Assembly (NCBI GenBank): GCA_019313105.1
Contig: JAFDBW010000317.1
Location: 1 to 19,780, forward strand
DNA from: Deltaproteobacteria bacterium
GTDB taxonomy: Bacteria; Desulfobacterota; Desulfuromonadia; Desulfuromonadales; BM103
Reading direction: 5' to 3'
DNA: 19,780 nucleotides
Shown: piece by piece, positions 8,587-14,862 of the stretch
Layout: every line of letters starts with the position of its first letter
Numbering within the stretch: position 1 is the stretch's first letter
Notes under the pieces: generated by a model
The model's input: only the letters and a program-made list of their open reading frames with translations
Told to the model about the DNA's origin: nothing
The model's database searches: none
Translations under genes and position numbers: made by a program

Positions 8587-8646
8587 TCGCGAAAAGGCTT
8601 TGCCCTGTTGCACTTGAATGGCGGCAATGGCATAGTCCTTATTGTT

Positions 8647-9567
8647 ATGTCAGTCAAACCTTACCAGCTTTTTTCCGAGCACATGAAGAAACGTTTCGGA
8701 GTACGTGTACACAAGGTCTCGGTCGATGCGGGCCTAGGCTGCCCGAACCGCGCCGGTGGCCGTACCGGCCCGGGGTGTCTGTTCTGCGACCCGGGTGGTT
8801 CAGGCGCTGTCGGCATAGAACGCCAATCGAGCATTGCCGCGCAGATCGAGCAGGGCAAGGAGGTCATGGCCCGCAAGTACAAGGCCGGCAAATTCATGGC
8901 CTATTTCCAGCCTTTTTCCAACACGCTCGCCCCGGTCCATCAGTTGCGCTCACTTTATGATCAGGCGCTGGCTGTCGACGATGTTGTCGGCCTTGCCGTC
9001 GGCACCCGACCCGACTGCGTCCCGCCGGACGTCCTAGATCTGCTCGGCGAGTACCACCGGAAGAGTTACTTCTGGCTCGAACTGGGCCTGCAGAGCAGCC
9101 ATGATCGAACCCTCCACCGGCTTAGACGTGGACATGATTATGCTGCCTTCGCCGAGGCCTACAGTCAGGCAAAATCACGTGATCTGAATATCTGCGTGCA
9201 TGTGATCCTCGGACTCCCAGGCGAGAGCCACGAAGATATGCTGGCGACCGCCGATGTCCTGGCGAAGTTAAAAGTCGACGGGGTCAAACTTCACCTGCTT
9301 CATGTCCTGAAAAACACGCCGCTCGGTCAAATGTATGCCGAGCATAGAATTGAATTGTTAGAGATGGATGAGTATGTCGAGCTGGTCGTTGATATCGTGG
9401 AACGACTGCCTCGTCAAACTCTGATTCACCGCCTTACCGGTGACGGGCCGAGGGACCAGTTGCTGGCGCCGCTCTGGTCGCTGAAAAAATGGGAAGTGCT
9501 GAATGCGATCGATGCGGAATTTGCCCGGCGCGGCTCTTGCCAGGGGAAGCGTAGTCAATCACGGTAA
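8647..9567 (+). CDS. Radical SAM protein, YhcC/TIGR01212 type
   Basis: A 306-residue protein with the N-terminal signature of the TIGR01212/YhcC group. The cluster cysteines are C32, C44 and C47, in CPNRAGG followed by GCLFC. This longer first spacing (Cx11CxxC) is typical of the group and of the wider Elp3-like class. The middle of the protein carries YFQPFSNT (about 92-99), LELGLQSS and HVILGLPGE, the usual SAM-binding and barrel strands. It would bind a 4Fe-4S cluster and S-adenosylmethionine; the substrate of the family is not firmly known to me. The open frame runs back to 8482, but the ATG at 8647 begins the conserved MSVKPYQLFSEHMKKRFG and avoids overlap with the divergent regulator. 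No clear Shine-Dalgarno precedes it. A terminator follows 46 bp downstream. Confidence 0.88.
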   Translation: MSVKPYQLFSEHMKKRFGVRVHKVSVDAGLGCPNRAGGRTGPGCLFCDPGGSGAVGIERQSSIAAQIEQGKEVMARKYKAGKFMAYFQPFSNTLAPVHQLRSLYDQALAVDDVVGLAVGTRPDCVPPDVLDLLGEYHRKSYFWLELGLQSSHDRTLHRLRRGHDYAAFAEAYSQAKSRDLNICVHVILGLPGESHEDMLATADVLAKLKVDGVKLHLLHVLKNTPLGQMYAEHRIELLEMDEYVELVVDIVERLPRQTLIHRLTGDGPRDQLLAPLWSLKKWEVLNAIDAEFARRGSCQGKRSQSR

Positions 9568-9613
9568 GCATTCGGCAATGTTCCATGGGAAGACTTGTAC
9601 AATGGATCAATTG

Positions 9614-9643
9614 AAAACGCCCCCTGTTTCAGGAGGCGTTTTT
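9614..9643. terminator. Bidirectional intrinsic terminator after the radical SAM gene
   Basis: AAAACGCC (9614-9621) pairs with GGCGTTTT (9635-9642). Inside, after one C/A mismatch, CCTG pairs with CAGG around a TTT loop. The plus strand ends in a T run and the minus strand ends TTTTC, so it can stop transcription both ways: the radical SAM gene from the left and the cytochrome b5-like transcript from the right. Confidence 0.85.
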
Positions 9644-9760
9644 GACAATCGGTGCAGGCTCGGCGGATGTTTCTGACGGATCGCTCCACGAAAGCAACAG
9701 CAGGCTGGCCCAAATAATGCCGACGAGTAGAATCAGATAACGGAACATGGCGCGGAGCAT
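9629..9760 (-). CDS. Possible small single-span membrane protein (43 aa), doubtful
   Basis: The frame encodes a short basic start, a hydrophobic stretch (YLILLVGIIWASLLLLSW) that would span the membrane once, and a polar tail. The stop codon lies inside the terminator hairpin. It follows the cytochrome b5-like gene in the same direction. A longer TTG-started version (from 9841) would begin 3 bases after the stop of that gene. Neither start has a convincing ribosome site, and I know no homologue. It may be a real small membrane protein co-transcribed with the haem protein, or chance. Confidence 0.3.
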   Translation of the reverse strand: MLRAMFRYLILLVGIIWASLLLLSWSDPSETSAEPAPIVKNAS

Positions 9761-9843
9761 AACCGAGCGAGAAAGAAAAATCAAGTCGGCAAAGCGTGTC
9801 GAAGGAAGTTTTTCTGGCTGCTGCCGCGGAGCCCTCCCCAAGC

Positions 9844-10164
9844 TTAAAGCAGCAGGAAGACCACGATCGCAAGCACAACCGCTGCGATGATGATGCCGAC
9901 CGTTATTTTGCCGCTGCCTCCGGTCGTCGGTGTCGACGCTTCAGCTTCAAGCGTGCCGACCACGGGAAATCGCTCGACGACCGCGCGCACATGTGGTGCC
10001 GAGGCCAGTTCTTCAGTCAGGTCCATCCCTGCCTGGTGGTCGGGCGGGTGCTGGCCGTTCTGCCAGCGGGGGCTTTCAGTAACATCGTAAATTGTGCCAT
10101 TGACGGCGACGTAGGCCGGTCTGCCGTTCTGACCGTTGTTTTGCGCGAGTTCAGCAAGGGTCAT
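9844..10164 (-). CDS. Cytochrome b5-like haem-binding protein with C-terminal membrane anchor
   Basis: A 106-residue protein. Residues 1-72 match the short bacterial and archaeal cytochrome b5-like group: PAYVAVNGTIYDVTESPRW, then GQHPPDHQAGMDLT, then APH and FPVVGTL. Candidate axial haem ligands are H39 or H43 and H58. A Ser/Thr/Gly linker (about 73-86) leads to one hydrophobic helix (about 87-106) that ends the protein, so it is a tail-anchored protein with the haem domain on the cytoplasmic side; no signal peptide is seen. The role is presumably electron transfer or binding of haem or another small ligand. The ATG at 10164 has an AAGGAG site 8 bases upstream. It is divergent from the histidine kinase gene, with a 247-bp regulatory-looking gap between them. 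Confidence 0.85.
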   Translation of the reverse strand: MTLAELAQNNGQNGRPAYVAVNGTIYDVTESPRWQNGQHPPDHQAGMDLTEELASAPHVRAVVERFPVVGTLEAEASTPTTGGSGKITVGIIIAAVVLAIVVFLLL

Positions 10165-10221
10165 CAGCCTTCTCCTTAAGCTGCAGTTGGATAAAAACGA
10201 GTGACACAGTTATTTTCAAGC

Positions 10222-10238
10222 CAGTAACAATATTACTG
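10222..10238. repeat. Inverted repeat, 6-bp arms, possible operator
   Basis: CAGTAA and TTACTG are separated by CAATA. The repeat overlaps the candidate -10 region for the leftward cytochrome b5-like gene, so it could be a regulator site. The arms are short and chance is possible. Confidence 0.35.
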
Positions 10239-10288
10239 ATTATTCATATGTCGGCAAGCAATCTTGTCCTTTCTAACCAGCCTTTTTG

Positions 10289-10313
10289 CAAAGATTTGCC
10301 GATCTTTGTTTTT
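10289..10313 (+). terminator. Inverted repeat followed by T run: weak terminator or operator
   Basis: CAAAGAT (10289-10295) and ATCTTTG (10302-10308) flank TTGCCG and are followed by five T. The layout is that of an intrinsic terminator on the plus strand, but the stem is short and AT-rich and no rightward gene ends here. A protein-binding site or an attenuator in the leader of the kinase gene is equally likely. Confidence 0.3.
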
Positions 10314-10360
10314 CCTGCAGAAAAAAATCCTGATTTGAAGCTATTCGCGATATTTTCAGT

Positions 10361-10378
10361 ACTGTGCATTTGCACAGT
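10361..10378. promoter_or_regulatory. 18-bp perfect palindrome upstream of the histidine kinase gene
   Basis: ACTGTGCA and TGCACAGT are perfect 8-bp arms around TT, ending 33 bp before the kinase ATG. The size and symmetry suit a dimeric regulator, and the TGTG/CACA ends recall CRP/FNR-type sites without matching their spacing. It overlaps a possible GTG start at 10364 that I did not adopt. Confidence 0.5.
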
Positions 10379-10411
10379 GTTCGGCATGATATTCTATGGT
10401 ATTTTCTGCTT

Positions 10412-11797
10412 ATGCGACTCGCTTTAAAACACCAGATAATCATGGCTCCGGCGGCGGTGCTCTGCCTGATGACCCTGTTGCTCGGTTTCCTGCAGTTCAC
10501 CTACTGGGATATTTCGGTCAAACGGCAGAAAGCCAAGGACCTAAGGACCGCGTTTGTCGCCCTGGCCGAGGCCGACATGGCCACCCAACGCATGCATGGC
10601 GTCGTCGGTTTCCTGGCTCAGGCCCAATTCCCTGATCCGAGAGCACTCGAGCAGATCGCGAACCTCCACCGACACCTCGAGGTGTCAATTGACCGGCTCC
10701 AGGAAACCGGGTTAATGGCGACGCCATCCATGAGCCGGATGCGGCAGAGTATTGTCGACCTGAACCCTGAACATGGCATGCAGCTCGATCAGTTCAATCA
10801 GGCCCTCAAGGTTCTTCACCCTCTGATCATGGAGCAGCTCTCCAAGTTGAACGAACAACGGGATGATCTGAGCGTCCTGCATCGCGAAGATATCGATACC
10901 CTGGTCGCTGAAACAACTTTTGTCTCGATCCTCGTGCTCGGGGTTGCCATCCTGGTGGGGATTCTGCTATCGCTGGCTTTCGCCCGACATATCCTGCGCC
11001 GTATACAGGTGCTCTCCGACGGTGCCGCCCGGATTACGGCCGGCGATTTCTCGCCCCCTCCCGCTCCGGACAAGGTGCGTGATGAGCTGGACGGGCTGGC
11101 TGTATCGATCAACCAGATGACCGATCAACTGATCCGGGTGGTCGCTGCCGAGAAGCTTCTGGAAGGTGCCGAGGAGGAACGTCGACGCATTGCCATGGAC
11201 ATCCACGACCAGACCCTTGCCGACCTCGCTGCGGTGAAGCGAAAGCTCGAACATATGCGCCAAGAGGCCCCCGGCAATGAAGATGTAACAAAAATTGAAG
11301 TCGACCTGCAGAGGGCGATGACCAACCTGCGGGTCGTGATGGATAACCTGCATCCGCAGACCCTCGACATCCTCGGCTTGCCGGCTGCGACAGAGTCCTT
11401 CCTGGAAAAGACCTGCGAGGCACCAAACAGCCCGGAATATCATTTCCTGGTCGATGATGAGGTCGAGGCCCTCAAGTTGTCGCGTCTTACCCAGGTTACC
11501 CTTTACCGGATCATTGTCGAGGCCGTTAATAATGTGATGCGGCATGCGCACGCCAGCCAATTCGAGGTTGGCATGGGCTTACGCAGCGGCTCACTGGTTA
11601 TTACAGTGGAAGATAATGGCCGTGGCTTCGATACCGCCCCCCGGCTACCGGACCAGGTTGGCGGCAGGGGGCTGCACAACATTCGCGAACGAGCCCGGGC
11701 GATCTGTGCAGAGGTCAACTGGCGTAGTTCACGGTTTTCATCCGGAACGCGTTTTGAACTGGTCTTGCCGCTCAAAGATCCGAAACTTTCGGGTTAA
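10412..11797 (+). CDS. Membrane sensor histidine kinase, HisKA_3 (NarX/UhpB-like) type
   Basis: A 461-residue sensor kinase. One membrane helix at about 11-31 and another at about 169-191 enclose a mostly helical sensor of about 135 residues that I do not recognise. HAMP follows (about 192-245). The HisKA_3 dimerisation helix has ERRRIAMDIHDQ with the phosphorylated His265. The ATPase domain has the N box (NNV, 373-375), the G1 box DNGRGFD (401-407) and the G2 box GGRGLHNI (417-424). It would autophosphorylate and pass phosphate to the response regulator encoded 45 bp downstream. The open frame starts at a GTG at 10364. I prefer the ATG at 10412, because the palindrome then stays in the leader and the usual short basic N-terminus precedes the first helix, but neither start has a good ribosome site. 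Confidence 0.92.
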   Translation: MRLALKHQIIMAPAAVLCLMTLLLGFLQFTYWDISVKRQKAKDLRTAFVALAEADMATQRMHGVVGFLAQAQFPDPRALEQIANLHRHLEVSIDRLQETGLMATPSMSRMRQSIVDLNPEHGMQLDQFNQALKVLHPLIMEQLSKLNEQRDDLSVLHREDIDTLVAETTFVSILVLGVAILVGILLSLAFARHILRRIQVLSDGAARITAGDFSPPPAPDKVRDELDGLAVSINQMTDQLIRVVAAEKLLEGAEEERRRIAMDIHDQTLADLAAVKRKLEHMRQEAPGNEDVTKIEVDLQRAMTNLRVVMDNLHPQTLDILGLPAATESFLEKTCEAPNSPEYHFLVDDEVEALKLSRLTQVTLYRIIVEAVNNVMRHAHASQFEVGMGLRSGSLVITVEDNGRGFDTAPRLPDQVGGRGLHNIRERARAICAEVNWRSSRFSSGTRFELVLPLKDPKLSG

Positions 11798-11842
11798 ATA
11801 TTTTCATTCTCTCTGCCCACAACCATTTCAGGAGACGACACC

Positions 11843-12589
11843 ATGACTCCATACGCTCTCATCATTGCAGAAGACAACCCCAAGGATTTTGAATTTCTCA
11901 AGCAGATGGTTAATGATTGGGAGCAGGAATGTACGATTGAACACGCCCCAGATGGTCAGGTCGCTTTCGAACTGGCCCTGGCTCATGAAGAACCTCTGGT
12001 TATCAGTGACATCCAGATGCCGAATATGAACGGGGTCGATTTTGCCAGGGCGCTCTGGGAACGCCAGCCGCATGCCCGGATCGTCTTCTGGAGCCAGTTC
12101 AAAGACGAGATGTACGTTCGCTCCCTGGCCAAGATCGTCCCGCCGGAGACGGTCTACGGCTATGTCCTAAAGTCCAGCCCAAGAGAAAAAATTTCGACGG
12201 CCATGGCAACCGTTCTCTTTGAAGACCAGTGCTGGATCGATCCCGAGGTGCGCAAAGTGCAGGGGCGGACCGGGCACAGCCAGACGGCACTGTCTGACAT
12301 TGAATACGAGGCACTGGTCGATATCTCCCTCGGGCTGACCGACAACCTGATTGCCCAACGTCGCTACCTGTCACGCCGTGGCGTTCAGAGCCGCCTGAAT
12401 TCGCTCTACGGCAAACTGAGTCTCGACCAGGAACAGTTCCAGAGCGACAAGGTCGGTGACGCCTTCAACCTGCGTAATCGCGCCGTAGCTGTCGCTCTGC
12501 GTCGCGGGCTGATCAATGCCTTCGAACTCGAACACGAAGAAGAGGAACTCCAGCACTGGTTGAAGCGCTACAAGAGCGGCAGGGGCTAG
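11843..12589 (+). CDS. Response regulator with divergent LuxR-like output domain
   Basis: A 248-residue protein. Residues 1-120 are a receiver with acidic pocket E10-D11, phospho-acceptor D56 in VISDIQMP, switch S84 and K110. Residues about 148-222 look like a GerE/LuxR helix-turn-helix: LSDIEYEALVDISLGLTDN corresponds to the first helices and RRGVQSRLNSLYGKL to the recognition helix. However, the usual I-A-x-x-L-x-I-S-x-x-T-V pattern is degraded, and about 15 residues are inserted before the final NRAVAVALRRG helix. A Glu-rich tail follows. It has an AGGAG site 8 bases before the ATG and follows the kinase by 45 bp, so the two form a standard NarX/NarL-like pair. Its targets are unknown; the intergenic palindrome at 10361-10378 is a candidate for autoregulation. 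Confidence 0.9.
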   Translation: MTPYALIIAEDNPKDFEFLKQMVNDWEQECTIEHAPDGQVAFELALAHEEPLVISDIQMPNMNGVDFARALWERQPHARIVFWSQFKDEMYVRSLAKIVPPETVYGYVLKSSPREKISTAMATVLFEDQCWIDPEVRKVQGRTGHSQTALSDIEYEALVDISLGLTDNLIAQRRYLSRRGVQSRLNSLYGKLSLDQEQFQSDKVGDAFNLRNRAVAVALRRGLINAFELEHEEEELQHWLKRYKSGRG

Positions 12590-12627
12590 GATGACCTCAG
12601 AATCGGGAACCCTTTTCCTCTACGGCT

Positions 12628-12657
12628 TTGGCATTGTAAATCCCCACTGATTATGCT
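12628..12657 (+). promoter_or_regulatory. Predicted promoter of the GntR regulator gene
   Basis: TTGGCA (12628-12633) and TATGCT (12652-12657) are separated by 18 bp. The expected start of transcription falls at about 12664, within the operator described next. This fits an autoregulated gene. The preceding response-regulator gene shows no terminator, so some read-through is possible. Confidence 0.5.
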
Positions 12658-12663
12658 AAAAAT

Positions 12664-12674
12664 TGGTCATACCA
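12664..12674. promoter_or_regulatory. GntR/FadR-type operator TGGTCATACCA
   Basis: This is a perfect TGGTnnnACCA, the core half-site arrangement recognised by FadR-subfamily GntR proteins such as PdhR, LldR and FadR. It lies 21 bp before the ATG of just such a regulator and over its predicted transcription start, so negative autoregulation is the natural reading. Confidence 0.65.
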
Positions 12675-12695
12675 TATCACAACTGGAGAAAAGGC

Positions 12696-13415
12696 ATGAC
12701 CATTGTCCTCGAGCCGATTCGGCCCAAGAAAATATCTGAAGAAATTGTCAGCCAGGTCAAACAACTGATCTCCAAGGGGGAGCTCAAACCGGGCGATCGC
12801 ATCCCCTCGGAACGGGAATTGGCAACCATGCTCGGCGTCAGCAGGCCTTCAGTCCGTGAAGCGATCATGGTCCTTGAGGCCATGGGTTTCGTCGAGTCGA
12901 GACAGGGCGGCGGGACTTATGTCAAGGCGTTGACCGAGGCGAGTATCATGAACCCGCTGGCCAAGCTGGTGGAGAAGCGTGATCCAGAACTGTTGAGGTC
13001 TCTTGCCGAAGTGCGCATGGGCCTGGAAAGCTGGTCGGCGTACCTGGCGGCCCAGCGCGCGACGGACTCCGACATCGCCGAGATGCGGCGCCTTTACAAG
13101 GTCATGGAGAAGCAGGCGGCAAAAGGCGGCTGGAGCCCGGATGTCGATGCCGAGTTCCACTATGCGATTACCTCGGCCAGCCATAACAGCCTGCAGATGC
13201 ATGTGCTCGACTCGATCCATTCCCTGTTTCATGCAACCATTCAGGTCGCCCTGATGGAATTTTATCAGCAGGAAGGCCACGTTCAGCTGTTGTTGACCCA
13301 TCATCACGATATTATGGAAGCGATTGCGGCGCATGACCCGGAACTCGCCCGTAAGAAGATGATGGAACATCTGGCGTTGGTTGAAGAGAAGATGGCGCAG
13401 CTTTTGGGTAAATAG
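12696..13415 (+). CDS. GntR-family regulator, FadR/LldR-like (FCD domain)
   Basis: A 239-residue regulator. Residues 10-76 are the winged helix, with the GntR signature PGDRIPSERELATMLGVSR followed by PSVREAIMVLEAMGFVESR and the GGGTYV wing. Residues about 95-235 are the all-helical FCD ligand domain with its metal-site pattern: D151xxxH155, a His triplet at 202-204 and H225. FCD regulators commonly sense small carboxylates, such as lactate (LldR), glycolate (GlcC) or pyruvate (PdhR). The ATG at 12696 follows a GGAG site (12685-12688) by 7 bases; the open frame reaches back to 12663, but that would cover the operator. It converges on the dctPQM-usp-glcDF operon and most likely controls it and itself; the main operon promoter lies beyond the window. 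Confidence 0.92.
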   Translation: MTIVLEPIRPKKISEEIVSQVKQLISKGELKPGDRIPSERELATMLGVSRPSVREAIMVLEAMGFVESRQGGGTYVKALTEASIMNPLAKLVEKRDPELLRSLAEVRMGLESWSAYLAAQRATDSDIAEMRRLYKVMEKQAAKGGWSPDVDAEFHYAITSASHNSLQMHVLDSIHSLFHATIQVALMEFYQQEGHVQLLLTHHHDIMEAIAAHDPELARKKMMEHLALVEEKMAQLLGK

Positions 13416-13464
13416 GACCAGGACGTACCCGCCGGTTTGGCTAGGAATTACCAAAGAAAAACAA

Positions 13465-13497
13465 TTAGGGCAACAGATTAACCATCTGTTGCCCTAA
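13465..13497 (-). terminator. Strong intrinsic terminator at the end of the glcF operon
   Basis: Perfect 14-base arms (13465-13478 and 13484-13497, core GGGCAACAGAT) enclose a 5-base loop. On the minus strand the stem is followed by TTGTTTTTCTTT, so it is a full rho-independent terminator for the leftward operon, 66 bp past glcF. On the plus strand there is no T run, so it would only help to stop or protect the gntR transcript. Confidence 0.88.
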
Positions 13498-13563
13498 ACT
13501 TCACTCAAACTCCACCTGCCACGTGAAAATCCCGCATCACGCTGAAAAGCAGCTTGCCGTTTC

Positions 13564-14862
13564 TCAGCCCGTTGCCATCCCTAACAGTTCTGTTATATGC
13601 ACAACTTCCTGTGGCATGCCGGCCTGTTTCAACCCCCATGCGAGTTGCAGGTGACAGCCCGGGTTGGCGGTGACCAGCAGCTCGGCGCCCGTCGCCTGAA
13701 TATTCTCCAGCTTACGGTCGAGGATCTGTTGGCTTTCTCCGGTGTATTTAAGGCTGAACGTCGCTGCGCTGCCACAGCACCAGCTGGCTTCGTTCAGTTC
13801 GCGGAAATCGATGCCGGGAATCGCTTTGATCAGGTCTCGTGGCTGCTTGCTGATCCCCTGGGCGTGGCAGAGATGGCAGGGCTCGTGGTAGGTAACCACT
13901 TTTTCCACCGACTTCAAGCTTTCGGTGCGCAAACCCTGCTCGCCCAAAAACTCGCTGATATCCTTGATTCTCTTGTGGAAGAGCTCCAGCTTGTCGTGTT
14001 CTCCGGATTCTTCGAGAAGCTCCTCGTATTCCTTGAGAGCAGCACCGCATCCGGCACAATCGGTGACGATCGCATCCACCTCGAGTTCCATGAACAGGTC
14101 GAGGTTGTAACGGGCCAGGCTACGGGTGGTCTCGCGGTCACCTTCATTCAGATGCGGCGCGCCGCAACACTTCTGCTCTTTCGGAGTGATTACCTCAAAG
14201 CCTTGGCTGGTCAGAACCTTGACCGTCTGCCTGGACACTTCGGGGTACATCAGGGTCATGATGCAGCCGAGGAAAAATGCCACCCGACCTCGCTGCTCAC
14301 CTTCGGCCGGGATCACCTCGGGCAGTTGCGGGCGTAACGGCGGATGCAGCTCGGGCATCATCCCTTCGGCCTTTTCCATCCAGTCCGGGCCGAGCTTGAG
14401 GATGTGCGAATGACGGATCAGCCACTGGATGCCGAGCTTCTGGTAAAGCCGGGCCGGCAACATCGAGGTTTCGAGCAGATCGGGAGAGGGCAGCATGCGC
14501 TGCAACACAAACTCGCGAAACTTGCGCACTGCGCCAGTCAGCGGGAACGCCTCGTTGGCCTGATTGCGACAGGCTTCCATGACCTGGCCGGCATGCACGC
14601 CGGAGGGGCAGGACGTCGAACAGGCGCGGCAATCGAGACAGAAAAAAGACTCTTCCTTGAGCGCTCCGGTAAAATCGATCTGGTCATCGGCGACCGCCTT
14701 GGCCAAGGCAACCCGGCCGCGCGGCGAGGAGCGTTCCCGGCCGGTCAGGACATAGGTCGGGCAGGTCGGCAGACAGAAGCCGCAGCGCATGCATTGCAGC
14801 ATTCCTTCGTAATTCGGTTCGTCGGCAAGGGGAAAATTGCCAAGACATTGTTTCTCAGCCAC
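13564..14862 (-). CDS. glcF: Glycolate/D-lactate oxidase iron-sulfur subunit, GlcF-like
   Basis: A 432-residue electron-transfer subunit. Two 4Fe-4S motifs open the protein: C24, C27, C30, C34 (CMRCGFCLPTCP) and C75, C78, C81, C85 (CLDCRACSTSCP). Two CCG domains follow: the first with C200, KCCGAPH (232-233) and DCAGC (269, 272); the second with EPCH (329), WCCG (362-363) and C403. It takes electrons from the flavin subunit encoded just upstream and hands them to the membrane quinone pool or another acceptor. The start is GTG at 14862, 7 bases after GGAGG. It overlaps the 3' end of glcD by 8 bp, so the two are translationally coupled. Length is normal for the family. A heterodisulfide-reductase-like partner role is possible, but the pairing with GlcD makes the hydroxyacid role much more likely. 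Confidence 0.93.
   Translation of the reverse strand: MAEKQCLGNFPLADEPNYEGMLQCMRCGFCLPTCPTYVLTGRERSSPRGRVALAKAVADDQIDFTGALKEESFFCLDCRACSTSCPSGVHAGQVMEACRNQANEAFPLTGAVRKFREFVLQRMLPSPDLLETSMLPARLYQKLGIQWLIRHSHILKLGPDWMEKAEGMMPELHPPLRPQLPEVIPAEGEQRGRVAFFLGCIMTLMYPEVSRQTVKVLTSQGFEVITPKEQKCCGAPHLNEGDRETTRSLARYNLDLFMELEVDAIVTDCAGCGAALKEYEELLEESGEHDKLELFHKRIKDISEFLGEQGLRTESLKSVEKVVTYHEPCHLCHAQGISKQPRDLIKAIPGIDFRELNEASWCCGSAATFSLKYTGESQQILDRKLENIQATGAELLVTANPGCHLQLAWGLKQAGMPQEVVHITELLGMATG

Larger units (their letters stand above)
10165..10411. promoter_or_regulatory. AT-rich divergent intergenic region with three inverted repeats
   Basis: This 247-bp gap separates the cytochrome b5-like gene (leftward) from the histidine kinase gene (rightward). 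It is clearly more AT-rich than its flanks and holds three separate inverted repeats at 10222-10238, 10289-10308 and 10361-10378. A possible leftward promoter is TTGCCG, 16 bp, TAATAT, overlapping the first repeat; it is weak. No confident rightward promoter is seen. Confidence 0.5.

Noticed and set aside
8482..8646. N-terminal extension of the radical SAM frame
   Set aside because: It would overlap the divergent response-regulator gene and cover its promoter, and the conserved protein begins at 8647.
8520..8657. N-terminal extension of the response-regulator frame to 164 aa
   Set aside because: It would run through the TATAAT promoter and the strong AAGGAG site that belongs to the ATG at 8519.
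13597..14337. Plus-strand frame of 246 codons opposite glcF
   Set aside because: The minus-strand frame has conserved CCG domains; this one is a shadow.
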